Shown one piece after another: positions 29,542 through 39,417 of a stretch of 64,000 bases of DNA; positions within the stretch are counted from its first letter, which is position 1; every line of letters begins with the position of its first letter. This DNA is from Diacronema lutheri (lineage: Eukaryota > Haptophyta > Pavlovophyceae > Pavlovales > Pavlovaceae): contig JAGTXO010000001.1 of assembly GCA_019448385.1 (NCBI GenBank), positions 2,604,001 through 2,668,000 of the forward strand. Direction: 5' to 3'. A program made the position numbers and the translations under genes. The notes under the pieces were generated by a model that did no database searches, was not told where the DNA came from, and saw only the letters and a list, made by a program, of their open reading frames with translations.

Positions 29542-31656
29542 ATGCTGCCGGCGCACGCCCTGGGCGAGCGGCTGCTGCCCGGCGCGGAGCCGCTGGGCGC
29601 GCGCGTGCTCGAGCACGGCGCGGCGCTCGCGCAACAATTCGAGCTCGATCCGCTCACCCTCGGCTTCCGATCCGCCGAGCGCGAGCGCGCGTACGCCCCG
29701 TATCGCGCGGCGCTCGGCGCGAGCACGCTGCGCGGCGCGTCGCTGTGGCTCGCGTGCGCGTACGTGCCGCTCGAGGCGTGCCTCGAGGCGTGGCAGCACT
29801 ACACGCGGCAGCGGATCGCGCCGTACGCGTGGCCATTTGCGCTCGTCGCCGCCTGTGCGCTCGTCTTCGCCTTTTACGCGTCGCAGGGCCGCGGTGCGCA
29901 CGCCGACGTGATCGGCTGCGCGCTACTCGTGTCCGTCGCGGGCGCGGTGCTCGGGCGCGCGGCGTACGCGCGCGTCGACCCGCTCGCGCCGCCGGTCGCG
30001 CTCGCGCTCCTCTTCTTCCTCGGCGCGGGCCCGCCGCTCCTTGGCCTCCGCTTCGTCGCGGCGGTTGGTGCGCTTGTGCCGATCGCGGCCGCGCACGGCG
30101 GCGCGCTCGCGCTTCAACGCGCGCACACAAAGTACGCGGCGTGGTACGAGCTGGGCGCGCTGCTCGCCGGGCTCGTCGCGCTGCTCACGTGTCGCGCGCT
30201 CGAGCGCGCGCAGCGAGCCCACTTCTGCTGCCTCGCCGCGCTCGCCGCGCTCGAGGCGGGCGAGGGGCCGGGCGGCACGGCCAGCGAGCACCAGCCGCCG
30301 GCCCACCCGCCGCCCGACGGCGCGCTCGCGCTGCTCGACGACGGCGCGGCACGTGAGACGGACGCGTGGCGCGGCGCGCCGACCAACCCGCTCGACGACG
30401 CGCTCCGCGACCTCCGCGACCTCGCCCACCGTCTGCAAACCTACCTGCCGCACGCGCGAGTGCCAACCGACGTCGTCGAGCAGGCCCTCGGCCAGTCCGG
30501 CGCCTCATCGCTCGCCGAGCTGCTGCTCCGGCACACACCGGCCGCGGCGCACGCGCACGCGGCTGTCGACGCGGGCAGCTACTTACCGCCCGCGCTCGGC
30601 GGCGGGGTCGTCGGCGGCGCGCCGCCGCCGCTCGCCGGCGCGCTCGCGCCCGCGGCCGACGCTGGCGCTCTTGGCGTGCGAGTTGCGTCGGGCGCGCGCG
30701 CCGACGACGGCGGCTGGGCGGCGGTAGCGGCGGCGCGCGCGGCGGGCGCGCCGATCGCGCTTGTGACGAGCGACGCGCTCCCCGGCTACTTTGCGCCGTA
30801 CGCGCACGTCCTCAACGGCTACAGATGTGAGCTGAGCGCGCGCGCGTGCGTCCGCTCGCTTTTCAAAGTGCACAACGAGACGCTCAACGTGTGGACGGAG
30901 CTGCTGCCCGCGGCGGCGTTCGGCGTGGCGATCGTGCGCTTTGTGCGCGACGACGCCGTGCTCACGATGCCGCCCATCGACCGTGCGCTCCTTGTCGTCG
31001 GCCTAGCCGTCGCGCTCGTCATCCGACCGCTGTGCTCGGGGGCCGCTCACCTCTTCTACTGCGCGTACGGGCCGCTTTGGTACACGCTGTGGTGGTCGGT
31101 GGACTACGTCTCGATCTGCGCGGCGATCCTCGCGGTCTCGCTCGTCTGCGCGCGCAACGCCTTCTACTGCGAGCCCGAGCTCGCTCACCTCTTCTTCGTC
31201 TGCTCGTCGGGCCTGTTGTGCACGTCGATGATCGCCGTCCTCTTCTCCGCGTCGTCGTCGGTGCGCGCCTTCTCCTTCCTGCTCTTCGTGCTCTTCTGCA
31301 ACGTCGTGCCGCTGTGCTACCAGCTCTTCTCAAAGCTCGGCGGCTTTTACCACAACGACGCGCCGTGGGCGTACATCTATTTTTGGGTCGCGTCGCTCGC
31401 AACTTTTTTTCTCGGCCTCGTCGTCAAGTCGACCGCCGTGCCCGAGGCGTTCGCGCCTGGCCGCTTCGACCTGGTCGGCTCGAGCCACCAGCTGTGGCAC
31501 GTGTGCATCAACGTCGCCTTCGTCCTCGGCACGCTCGTCCCATGGCGCATCTATGCCGACTGGCGTGCGGGCGTACCGTGCCCGGCACCGCCCAGCTACG
31601 ACTTTCCGCCGCCCAGCGCGCCGCCCGCGCTGGGCCTCGCGTTCCATGTCGGATGA
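29542..31656 (+). CDS. PAQR-family membrane receptor with extra N-terminal membrane domain
   Basis: 704 residues, one exon. The C-terminal part (about 410-690) is a PAQR (adiponectin receptor/progestin receptor) domain: NGYRCELS, then KVHNETLNVWTEL, RPLCSGAAHLF, GFYHNDAPWAYIYFW, PGRFDLVGSSHQLWHV. The SxxxH and HxxxH residues that hold zinc in AdipoRs are present (SGAAH and HQLWH), so a zinc-dependent ceramidase-like activity is possible by family knowledge. The N-terminal half holds about six further hydrophobic segments (about 65-235; ASLWLACAYVPL, ALVAACALVFAFYASQ, ALALLFFLGAGPPLLGL) and a hydrophilic linker (about 240-410). That N-terminal block is not part of normal PAQR proteins. The ATG at 29542 begins just after the divergent Sfi1-like start. 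The 3' end converges on the JmjC gene with a 72-nt gap. Confidence 0.85.
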   Translation: MLPAHALGERLLPGAEPLGARVLEHGAALAQQFELDPLTLGFRSAERERAYAPYRAALGASTLRGASLWLACAYVPLEACLEAWQHYTRQRIAPYAWPFALVAACALVFAFYASQGRGAHADVIGCALLVSVAGAVLGRAAYARVDPLAPPVALALLFFLGAGPPLLGLRFVAAVGALVPIAAAHGGALALQRAHTKYAAWYELGALLAGLVALLTCRALERAQRAHFCCLAALAALEAGEGPGGTASEHQPPAHPPPDGALALLDDGAARETDAWRGAPTNPLDDALRDLRDLAHRLQTYLPHARVPTDVVEQALGQSGASSLAELLLRHTPAAAHAHAAVDAGSYLPPALGGGVVGGAPPPLAGALAPAADAGALGVRVASGARADDGGWAAVAAARAAGAPIALVTSDALPGYFAPYAHVLNGYRCELSARACVRSLFKVHNETLNVWTELLPAAAFGVAIVRFVRDDAVLTMPPIDRALLVVGLAVALVIRPLCSGAAHLFYCAYGPLWYTLWWSVDYVSICAAILAVSLVCARNAFYCEPELAHLFFVCSSGLLCTSMIAVLFSASSSVRAFSFLLFVLFCNVVPLCYQLFSKLGGFYHNDAPWAYIYFWVASLATFFLGLVVKSTAVPEAFAPGRFDLVGSSHQLWHVCINVAFVLGTLVPWRIYADWRAGVPCPAPPSYDFPPPSAPPALGLAFHVG

Positions 31657-31728
31657 CGGCGGTGGGCGCTGGCGCGCAAGCCAAGGGCGGGCGGGCAGCG
31701 CTCCTCCAGTTGTACACGAGAGGCGGCC

Positions 31729-32952
31729 TCAACTCTTTCGGCCAGCGCGGCCGGCGATCGGGCCGTGCGCGCCTGGCGCGTCGGCCTCATCGGCCGCGCG
31801 CGCCGACGCGCTGCTTCGCACGAGCGCGAAGAGCGCGTCGACCTGCTCCTGCGGGCGGAGCGACGCGTCGATCTCGTCCGCGCGCCGGCCCGTGCGCGTC
31901 CAGTCGAGCACATGCTGGAAGACGGACGCGCGACAGAATGAGTCGAGGTACTGGCCGGCGGCGCAGAAGGAAGGCTCCGGGTAGTAGGATTGGTGCCACC
32001 AGCCGGGCGGGATGAGCAGCAGCTCGCCCGCGCGCTGCACACAGCCGACCAGCCGCCTCGCCGCGTCCGCCGGGAGCCGCGCATCCGGCCGGAGCAGGCC
32101 CGTCCGCACGTCCGCCATCGCGCGCAGCTGTTCGTCCGCGCGCGCCGAGTCGCGCAGCGCGCGCGCGCCGGGCGCGCCCGCGCGCCGCGTCGCGTACAGG
32201 TCAAAGTCGGACTGCCAGCCGGCGGAGAGCGCGCCGCCCTGGCTGCCCCATGCGATCGACGGCAACCGATAGCCGCGTAGCTGGGCGCTGAGCTCGGGCT
32301 CGGGCGGCAAAAAGCGCCACAGCTTGCGCCCCTCGAGACAGACGTTGGTGCCCACCCATTCAAAGGGGTCGGCGTGCAGCGTCGAGCGCGCGCCCTCGCC
32401 GCCGACGATGACGCACGTGCGCGACGGGCGCAGCTCGGGCGGAAAGTGCGCCTCGAACCAGTCGGGCTCAAAGAGGCCGGGCCGCAGCGCAAGCTCGCGC
32501 TCGAGCTGTGGCGCGCGCGCGCTGACGAGCCGCTCGTCGAAGAGGAGCGACCACTCCGAATGGTGGCTCGCGTACGCGAGCTCGCACGCGCCCGAGAGCG
32601 TGACCTCGCGCAGCTCCGTCGATCGGCCCCTGCGCACCTGCACCTCGACGCGCGCCGCCGCCGCGTGCTCGACCAGCCGATCGGCCCACGTCTCGAGCGC
32701 GCTGCCGTCGGCGAGCGCGTGCGTCAGGAGCAGCGGGCCGGCGCGCATGTGCGCGAGGAGCGCGGAGCGGTCGAGCGCGCGTGCGTCGACGCGCGGCACG
32801 GCCTGCGAGGCGGAGGACGGGCGTATTGGAACCAGCCACGCGAGCCGGAGGAGTGGAAGAAGCAAGGAACGCTCTCTCCCTCTCCGTCGCTCTCGTCCTC
32901 TCCGACTTGCGACTGCCGGCGCAATCGCGCCGTCGCCATCGTGCCGAGCCAT
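31729..32952 (-). CDS. JmjC-domain (cupin_8) oxygenase-like protein
   Basis: 407 residues. Near the N-terminus lies a hydrophobic segment (SLLLPLLRLAWLVPI, about residues 30-45), a possible signal anchor. The JmjC fold is marked by STLHADPFEW (iron-binding H and D, about 193-199), NVCLEGRKLWRFLPP, and the distal histidine in LLIPPGWWHQ (about 319). These give the HxD...H triad of 2-oxoglutarate/Fe(II) oxygenases of the JmjC/FIH group. Targets may be proteins or other molecules; the substrate is unknown. Because of the hydrophobic N-terminus, a secretory-pathway location is as likely as nuclear. The open frame continues far upstream over the divergent gene, and the ATG at 32952 was chosen as the nearest ahead of the conserved part. 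The next gene starts 96 nt away. Confidence 0.8.
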   Translation of the reverse strand: MARHDGDGAIAPAVASRRGRERRRGRERSLLLPLLRLAWLVPIRPSSASQAVPRVDARALDRSALLAHMRAGPLLLTHALADGSALETWADRLVEHAAAARVEVQVRRGRSTELREVTLSGACELAYASHHSEWSLLFDERLVSARAPQLERELALRPGLFEPDWFEAHFPPELRPSRTCVIVGGEGARSTLHADPFEWVGTNVCLEGRKLWRFLPPEPELSAQLRGYRLPSIAWGSQGGALSAGWQSDFDLYATRRAGAPGARALRDSARADEQLRAMADVRTGLLRPDARLPADAARRLVGCVQRAGELLLIPPGWWHQSYYPEPSFCAAGQYLDSFCRASVFQHVLDWTRTGRRADEIDASLRPQEQVDALFALVRSSASARAADEADAPGAHGPIAGRAGRKS

Positions 32953-33048
32953 CGCCCCCCCTTTTGGTGGACACTTTCTGATCAGAGTTCGCGCCCAACG
33001 ACCCGCCCGTGCACTCCTCAACATTTGCACGCACGTCCACCGATCGAG

Positions 33049-33891
33049 ATGCTCACGCCCGACGTCCCCAAGCTCGAGCTCGCCAAAGTGCCGCAGGCGT
33101 GGCCGGCGTCCTCCGCCAAGCCGCAGCCACACGCCGAGATGCTCGCTCACATCGTCCCCACGCTCCCCCTCGTCGACGCGGCGCAACCGTGGCCGGCGCG
33201 CGCGCCCGAGCCGGTCCAGCTCATGCGGCTCTTCGCGCTGCCGCACAACACGCTCAACGTCGCGCCGCTCACGCACCGGCGCCGCATCAGCGCGCCTGGT
33301 ACCGCCTTCCCTCCGTCCGCCGCCGACACGCCGCCCACCGTCTGGGCGCACGACGGCATGCTCTACGCGCGGCCGTGGGGCCCCGAGCACAAGCCGATCA
33401 AGCTCTTCCGCCGCGGCCGTGTCGACGAGGCGAGCTTCCACGAGGCCGACCCGCTCATGCCGCCGTTCGTTGCCAAGGTCAAGCAGCTGTACGGCCAGCC
33501 GATCAAGCACCTCCTCGCGCCGCCACCCCCCGACACGGCGCGCGGCGCGCGCAGCCATCGGAGCAGCGCCGAAAGCGCGAGCGCGTCGACGCCGTACGGC
33601 TCGCCGCGCGGCTCCGTCGACCTCACGCCGCACAGCCGCTCGCCGCGCGGCTCCATCGACGCCGGCGTCGACGAGAACTCGACTGTCCGCTCGGCGCGCG
33701 CCTCGGTCGACCTGGGCTCCACCGGCCGCTCGCCGCGCAACTCGTTTGCAAGCGCATGGGAGACGACGAGCTGCGCGTCGTACAGGCCCTACTCGAGCAC
33801 GGAGATGTGCAGCTCGACGCCGCGTCGCGCAAGCAAGAGCTCGACCGCGCGCCGCGTAAGCCTGACGTCGAGGGTGCTCATCCCGGTCTGA
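33049..33891 (+). CDS. Hypothetical Ser-rich protein with RSPRxS repeats
   Basis: 280 residues from the ATG at 33049, directly divergent from the JmjC gene. No known domain. The N-terminal 150 residues contain Pro-rich and aromatic motifs (PQAWPASS and QPWPARA; LMRLFALPHNTLNVAPLTHRR). Residues about 185-245 hold a degenerate repeat of SPRGSxD type (SPRGSVDL, SPRGSIDA, SARASVDL, SPRNSF), which looks like clustered phosphorylation sites. After the last repeat, a different frame (about 33755-33900) reads MGDDELRVVQALLEHGDVQLD, which looks more protein-like than the annotated end, so an unrecognised splice near 33740-33760 may change the C-terminus. Confidence 0.6.
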   Translation: MLTPDVPKLELAKVPQAWPASSAKPQPHAEMLAHIVPTLPLVDAAQPWPARAPEPVQLMRLFALPHNTLNVAPLTHRRRISAPGTAFPPSAADTPPTVWAHDGMLYARPWGPEHKPIKLFRRGRVDEASFHEADPLMPPFVAKVKQLYGQPIKHLLAPPPPDTARGARSHRSSAESASASTPYGSPRGSVDLTPHSRSPRGSIDAGVDENSTVRSARASVDLGSTGRSPRNSFASAWETTSCASYRPYSSTEMCSSTPRRASKSSTARRVSLTSRVLIPV

Positions 33892-34307
33892 GTCATTGTT
33901 CGTCTCATCACTCTGGGTGGCCAGAATACGAGATTTGGAGAGGTCATATCCCCTGACGCTCTCGCTTTGTCGCCAACGCGCTTTGGTTCGGCCTCGACAA
34001 CCTGCGCCCCGCGCTTCGTCTGTAACACCTGCGCCCCGTCTGTTGCCAGACGGACATACGATTCCAACCTGCGTTCTCTCAAACTCAACTCACTCTCTAA
34101 ACGACATTGCCAAGTATTATCCTAAATCCTTCATAAAATGACATCTCATGATGTCAGGGTCTACAGGCAGCGCGATCAATACACCAACGCTCGGCGAGCA
34201 CAAACGGAGCCTCGCCAGAGTGCACGCACTTGTGACTTGTGAGTTGTGCACGCACGGCCATTCCCTCAGTGACGTGCAGGATGGCGGCCGAGGTTTGACC
34301 GCGACGA
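33892..34307. other. Lower-GC intergenic region upstream of the filamin-repeat gene
   Basis: 416 nt of clearly lower GC content with mixed-sequence DNA. No convincing ORF, repeat or RNA gene is seen. It presumably holds the 3' UTR of the preceding gene and the promoter of the filamin-repeat gene. Confidence 0.6.
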
Positions 34308-37300
34308 ATGGACGTCGAGGCCGAGCTCCTGGCCTTCCTCGCGCCGGCCGGGCTGTCGGACGCGGACAGGCGCGAGCTCGCCTCGCGGCTCCTCCGCGCC
34401 AAGGTGACGCCGCGCCTGCTCGTGCGCGACGCGTCGCTGCTGCACCCGACGGTCCTCAAGCACGACCTCGGGCTCGTCGAGCCGGGCTTTCGCGTGGCGC
34501 TTGGCGAATGCTACGCGGCGGCGAGCGGGCGGCGCGCGCCTGACGTACTGGGCGTGCGGAGCTCGCCGGACAGGCGCACAGCGCCGGGTGCCCACACGCC
34601 GCGCTCCGCCGTCACGCCTCGCCCCGTACGCTCGCCTCTGGGCGTGCGCACGGAGCGGCGCGTCGGCGCGCCGCTCGCGCGCGGCCGGCCGGCTACCGCA
34701 CCGCGCGCGCCGCCGCCCAGCGCTCGGCTTGCAAGCGGCTACGCCTCCGCCCGCCGCCCGACGTCGCCGTTGCGCGGCGTGCCGCTGCGTGTCGCGTTGG
34801 GCGCGCCGTACGCGCCGCACTGCTCAGCGACCGGAGCAGGGCTGCTGGGCGCGGTCGCTGGCACGCCCTCGCACGTGCTCGTCGTGACGCGCGACGTGGA
34901 CAACGCGCGCCTCGTCGGCGGCGGCGCGGTGCTCAGGGCGCACATGCTTGGCCCCGCGCACGCGCTGATCACCAGTCGCGACCTGCGCGACGGAACGTAC
35001 GACGTCGCCTTCTCCTGCGCTGTCTCCGGCGTGTACGCGCTGCGCGTGACGCTGACGAGCATGCCGCCGTCGGGCGAGCCCGCCTACGAGGAGCATATCC
35101 GAGGCTCGCCGTTCAGGATCGTCGTGCACGACGCGCGCTCTCGCGCGCTGCGATACGCGCTCCTCGCCGGCGAGCGCAGCGCGCCCTTGGACGGCGCGCC
35201 GCGCGCCGAGGCGCGCGCCGGCAGCGGCGGCCACGACGAGGTGGGCGACGCGCAGCGCGCGGACGCGCTGCCGCGCGAGCTGGTCGTCATCGCGGGCGAG
35301 GCGCTCGCGCTGTCGATCGGCGGGCACGATGGCGGTCCCGCGTGGCCGGGCGAGCGTTTCGAAGCTTCGCTCGCGCTCGACGAGCCGTCGGTACTCAGAG
35401 AGAAGGCCACGGCGAGGCTGCTCGACTTTGCCGGCGGCGACATCGCGCTTGAGAAAGCGCACGCGCCCGTCGACGCGCACGCGCACGCGCGCGTCGTGGA
35501 GACGCGCGAGGACGGCGGCGGTTACAAGGTTGAGATGTCCGCTCACAGGGCAGGTGAATACTCGCTCGCGGTGTCGCTTGCGGGCGTGCACGTGGGCGGC
35601 TCGCCGGTGGCCGTCACGGTGCGTCCGGCACGCGCACACGCGCCGAGCACGCTGCTGAGTGGGATGGGGCTGTACCGCGCAAGCGCGGGCGAAGTGGCCG
35701 TCGTGCGTGCGGTCGCTCGCGACGCCTTTGGGAACGCGTGCGAGGATGGCGGCGCATCCATCGTGTTGCGCATGGCGCCGCAGCGGCTGGTGCGCGTGGG
35801 CGGCGAGCGCGCTGCGAGCGGCGAGCGCGCCGCGGGCGGCACGGCGATGCGCGCGGGCTCGGCGGTGGACAGCGCGGAGGCGGGCGACAAGAGCGCGCGC
35901 GCGGACGAGGCGAGCGAGAGTGCGGCGGAAGAGGAGGATGAAGCAGTCGCCGATGAGCGCGTCGCGTACGAGGTCGATGACCTGAGCGATGGCGGCTATG
36001 TGCTACGGTACAGCGCGCAGCGCGCGGGCACATATCTACTCACCGTCGCGCTCGACGGTGCCGACGCCGGCACGCAACACCGCGTGCTCGTCACGGCGGG
36101 GCAGACGGACGCGCGGCGCTCGCGCGCGCTCGGAGGCGCGGTGCGCCTTGCGACGGCCGGGCAGCGCGCACGCGTGACGCTGCGCTCGTACGACCGGTGC
36201 GGCAACGCGAGGCGCGTGGGCGGTGACAGCTGGTATTGGGCTCTCGTCGCGAGACCCGCCCACCCGCGCGGGGCGGGCGACGCGCAGCCTCGACCGGCGG
36301 TCGTCGCGCTCGAGGGCTTTGCGGCGGACCTGGACGACGGCCGTTACGAAGTCGCCTTCACCACTGACGTGGCCGGCGCACACGCTCTTGAGCTCAGGCT
36401 GGGTGGCGCCGATGGCCCTCTCCTCGCCGGCGCGCTCATCGCGCTGCGCGTGCTCCCAAGCGTCGCTTCGGCCAGCATGTCTGAGCTCGCCGGTGCGGGG
36501 CTGCGCGGCGCGCGCGCGGGCGCGGTCGGCGAGATCGTCGTCGTGTCGCGTGACGCGCTCGGCAACGTGCGCATGCTGGCCGACAGCGCCGACGGCATGC
36601 ATGCGTCAGAGGCCGGTCGGCGTGCGCCGGGCGGCATCGCCGCGGAAGGCACAGCCGACGATCGTTTCCGCCTGCTCCTCACGCGCCATCCGACACACAG
36701 CGAGCTCGGCGCCGCGCGCGCCGGCGCGCCCGACGCGCCCGGCGGCGCGGAGCTCGATGCGGCGGAAAGCGCGTCGCGCTCGCTCGGTGACGGGCGGCAC
36801 GTGCTCACGTACCGCGCGACGCGCGCGGGCGTGTACGAGCTGCGCGTGTTGACGGAGCATGGCGGCGACGTCGCGGGCTCGCCGCGCGATGTCGTCATCG
36901 ACGCCGCTGCGCCGCACGCGCCGTTGAGCGCGCTTGCGCCCGCCAAGGGCGTCGGCGTCGACGCGGAGGGCGGCGCGTGGCGCGCTCGCGCGCTCGAGCG
37001 ATGTGCTGTGATGTTGCAATCGAGCGACCGTTACGGAAATCGGTTGCTGCGCGGCGGCGCGCACGTCGTTGGCGTCCTTCGCGCCGTGCGCTACGCGCCA
37101 CCAGCGCGCGCGCCGCCGCGCGCTCATCCCGCGCGCACATCGGCGAGCGGTGCGCGCCAGCCCGGCGGCGCGCCGGCGCCCGTGCGCTCGACGCCGTCGC
37201 CGGCGCGCGCGCGCGCGAGCAGCGGCTCGGGCGCTCGCGGAGCGACGCCGCCATTATCTCGGAACGCCGTGGCGCGCGCGCGCGCTCGCTCGCCGACCGC

Positions 37301-39401
37301 GCCCATGGCGTTTGGCGGGGGGCGAGGGGCGTCGCCCGCCCACGCGGACGCGGGCGCAGGCGCGATGCTCGAGCGTGCGCACGAGCGCGGCGACCACCAA
37401 GGCGAGGAGGGCGGCGTGGATGATGGGGACGACGAGGGCGACGTTGTAGTGCTCGGCGTGCGCGACTTGCGCAACGGCAACTACGAGCTCAGCTGCGTGC
37501 CGCAGCGTGCAGGGCCGCACGAACTCGAGGTGGCGTTGCTCGACGACGACGACGACGACCTCGACGACGACGACGCGCTGCCGTCGCTCGGCCGCGGCGC
37601 GCGCGACGGCGCGCGCAACGGCACGAACGGCGAGCACGGCTGGGAGAAGAGGCAAGCGCTCGGCCCATCAGTGCGCGCCGGTCTCGAGGCCGCGGCTGGC
37701 CACGGCGACGCTGCGCCGCGCCGCGCGCGCGTGGCGCGCGCGGTGCGCGGGTCTCCGTGGGCGATTGCCGTGGACGCCGGCAGCGTGTCGGCAGCCCACT
37801 GCGTCGTGCACGGCTCGGGGCTGCTCGAGGCGACGGCGGGCGTGTGCGCAAGCTTTGAAATTGTGCCGTGCGACGCCGTGGGGAACGCGTGCCAGCCCGA
37901 CGCAGCTCGCGACGCGCCAGTCGTGCGCGTGCTGTGCGCGAGTGAACCGGCGCACGCTTCGCTCGAGGCGGCCGATGGTTACGTCACGGTCACGATCACC
38001 ATCGCCGCGGCGCGCTTCGACGCGCCGGCGCGGTACGTTGCGCAGTACACGCCAACGCGTGCCGTCAACCATCAACTGAGCGTGTCAGTCGGCGGCGTGC
38101 CACTGCCGAATTCGCCGTGGCTCGTCGAGGTCGCGCCGGGCGCACCCAACGCGCGCGCCTCGCGCCTCGCGCACCGCGCGGGCCGTGCGGCTGTGCGCGC
38201 GGGCGAGCGCGCCGAGTTCAGCTTGGTGCTGTGCGACGCGTTCGGCAACGCGTGCTCCGTTTCAAGCGCGCAGCGCGCAGCCGTTTCGGCGAGCGTCGTC
38301 GGGCCGGGCGAGGCGAGCGCGGTGTGCGAGCGCGGAAGTGACGCGCGCTGGTCGATCAGCGCATGCATGACGCGCGCGGGCGAATATGCCGTACAAGCGC
38401 TGATCCGAGGGGAGGAGCTGGGCGGTGCGTCGCAGCGCGCAGCGCGTAGCCCGCAGCGCAGCACGCCGCACCGCACAGCACCGCGTGCCCCGGCGCCGCG
38501 CGTCTCGCCCCCCAACTGCGCTCGACACAACGCGCGCGCGCGCGCGCTCGCGCAGAGCCTTCCGTGCGCGTGCTCGTCGAGCCTGCGTGCACGTGGCCGC
38601 CCGCGTGCACGATCCTCGAGGTGTGCCGTCTGCCACGCGCGGCGCATCGGCGCGACGCCCCCGTCGCCACGCGCGCGCTTCTTCCGCCCCAGCGCCCAAC
38701 AGCGCCGTCCGGCGCGCGCATGGCCCAGCGCGCCCACCGCCGAAGCGCGCGCGGCACGCACGTGCTCGCCTCTTATGCGCGCGTGCGACACGGCGCGGCG
38801 CGGTGCGGCGCAGTCCGTCGAGCCCGGATCGGCCGTGCGCATCGGCAACTACTGCAACCTCACGCTGTGCGCGCGCGACACGTACGGCAACCAGCGCCTG
38901 GACGGCGGCGAGCGCGTCGAGGCGTCGGTGATGCCCGCGCCGCTTGACGAGGTGGCCGTGCGCGACAACGGTGACGGCACGTACGACGTGCGCTTCTCAC
39001 CCGCCGTCGTTGGCGAGTGCGTTGTGCGCGTCAGCATCAACGGAGACCCGATCGGCGCGTCGCCACACCTCGTGCCCGTGCGTGCGGGCGCGGCGAGCGC
39101 GCGCCACTCGAGCGCGTTCGGCAAGGCGCTGGTCGGCGTGCTGGTGAATGAGCTTGCGTCTTTTTTCGTCCAGGCGCGCGACGCGGCCGGGAACGCTCTG
39201 CACGCCGGTGGCGACGTTGCGGACGTGTTGATCGCCGCGGGCGCCGCGCGTGTCGTCGACCTGCGAGACCAAGGCAACGGCATGTACCACTGCGCGCTCA
39301 TCGCGTTCGAGCCCGGCGCGCTCGACGTCCACGTGCGGTTGAACGGAGCGCACGTCGGCGGGAGCCCCTTCAACGTACGCGTGATCGCTGCACGAATCTA
39401 G
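34308..39401 (+). CDS. Filamin-repeat protein with SAM-like N-terminus
   Basis: Three exons, 34308-38424, 38556-38620 and 38814-39401, give 4770 nt or 1589 residues. The first 70 residues (LLAFLAPAGLSDADRRELASRLL, then LLHPTVLKHDLGL) look like a SAM-type helical domain. About ten immunoglobulin-like filamin (ABP280) repeats follow, recognisable by DGTYDV, DGGYVLRY, DGRYEV, NGNYEL and GDGTYDVRF strands, RDAFGN/RDTYGN loops and GSPF-type ends. There is no actin-binding CH domain pair, so it is not a classical filamin; such repeat rods usually act as scaffolds. A 65-nt middle exon encodes PSVRVLVEPACTWPPACTILE, supplying the repeat end that the long open frame lacks; both flanking introns (131 and 193 nt) are GT-AG. 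Unspliced, the frame stays open, which could mislead gene callers. Long low-complexity loops interrupt repeats 3 and 6. Confidence 0.85.
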   Translation: MDVEAELLAFLAPAGLSDADRRELASRLLRAKVTPRLLVRDASLLHPTVLKHDLGLVEPGFRVALGECYAAASGRRAPDVLGVRSSPDRRTAPGAHTPRSAVTPRPVRSPLGVRTERRVGAPLARGRPATAPRAPPPSARLASGYASARRPTSPLRGVPLRVALGAPYAPHCSATGAGLLGAVAGTPSHVLVVTRDVDNARLVGGGAVLRAHMLGPAHALITSRDLRDGTYDVAFSCAVSGVYALRVTLTSMPPSGEPAYEEHIRGSPFRIVVHDARSRALRYALLAGERSAPLDGAPRAEARAGSGGHDEVGDAQRADALPRELVVIAGEALALSIGGHDGGPAWPGERFEASLALDEPSVLREKATARLLDFAGGDIALEKAHAPVDAHAHARVVETREDGGGYKVEMSAHRAGEYSLAVSLAGVHVGGSPVAVTVRPARAHAPSTLLSGMGLYRASAGEVAVVRAVARDAFGNACEDGGASIVLRMAPQRLVRVGGERAASGERAAGGTAMRAGSAVDSAEAGDKSARADEASESAAEEEDEAVADERVAYEVDDLSDGGYVLRYSAQRAGTYLLTVALDGADAGTQHRVLVTAGQTDARRSRALGGAVRLATAGQRARVTLRSYDRCGNARRVGGDSWYWALVARPAHPRGAGDAQPRPAVVALEGFAADLDDGRYEVAFTTDVAGAHALELRLGGADGPLLAGALIALRVLPSVASASMSELAGAGLRGARAGAVGEIVVVSRDALGNVRMLADSADGMHASEAGRRAPGGIAAEGTADDRFRLLLTRHPTHSELGAARAGAPDAPGGAELDAAESASRSLGDGRHVLTYRATRAGVYELRVLTEHGGDVAGSPRDVVIDAAAPHAPLSALAPAKGVGVDAEGGAWRARALERCAVMLQSSDRYGNRLLRGGAHVVGVLRAVRYAPPARAPPRAHPARTSASGARQPGGAPAPVRSTPSPARARASSGSGARGATPPLSRNAVARARARSPTAPMAFGGGRGASPAHADAGAGAMLERAHERGDHQGEEGGVDDGDDEGDVVVLGVRDLRNGNYELSCVPQRAGPHELEVALLDDDDDDLDDDDALPSLGRGARDGARNGTNGEHGWEKRQALGPSVRAGLEAAAGHGDAAPRRARVARAVRGSPWAIAVDAGSVSAAHCVVHGSGLLEATAGVCASFEIVPCDAVGNACQPDAARDAPVVRVLCASEPAHASLEAADGYVTVTITIAAARFDAPARYVAQYTPTRAVNHQLSVSVGGVPLPNSPWLVEVAPGAPNARASRLAHRAGRAAVRAGERAEFSLVLCDAFGNACSVSSAQRAAVSASVVGPGEASAVCERGSDARWSISACMTRAGEYAVQALIRGEELGGASQRAARSPQRSTPHRTAPRAPAPRVSPPNCARHNARARALAQSLPCACSSSLRARGRPRARSSRCAVCHARRIGATPPSPRARFFRPSAQQRRPARAWPSAPTAEARAARTCSPLMRACDTARRGAAQSVEPGSAVRIGNYCNLTLCARDTYGNQRLDGGERVEASVMPAPLDEVAVRDNGDGTYDVRFSPAVVGECVVRVSINGDPIGASPHLVPVRAGAASARHSSAFGKALVGVLVNELASFFVQARDAAGNALHAGGDVADVLIAAGAARVVDLRDQGNGMYHCALIAFEPGALDVHVRLNGAHVGGSPFNVRVIAARI

Positions 39402-39417
39402 TTAATTGCCCGAAGTG

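Noticed and set aside
32374-33048. N-terminal extension of the Ser-rich gene overlapping the JmjC gene
   Set aside because: It is antisense to conserved JmjC coding sequence and lacks any domain; the ATG at 33049 is preferred.
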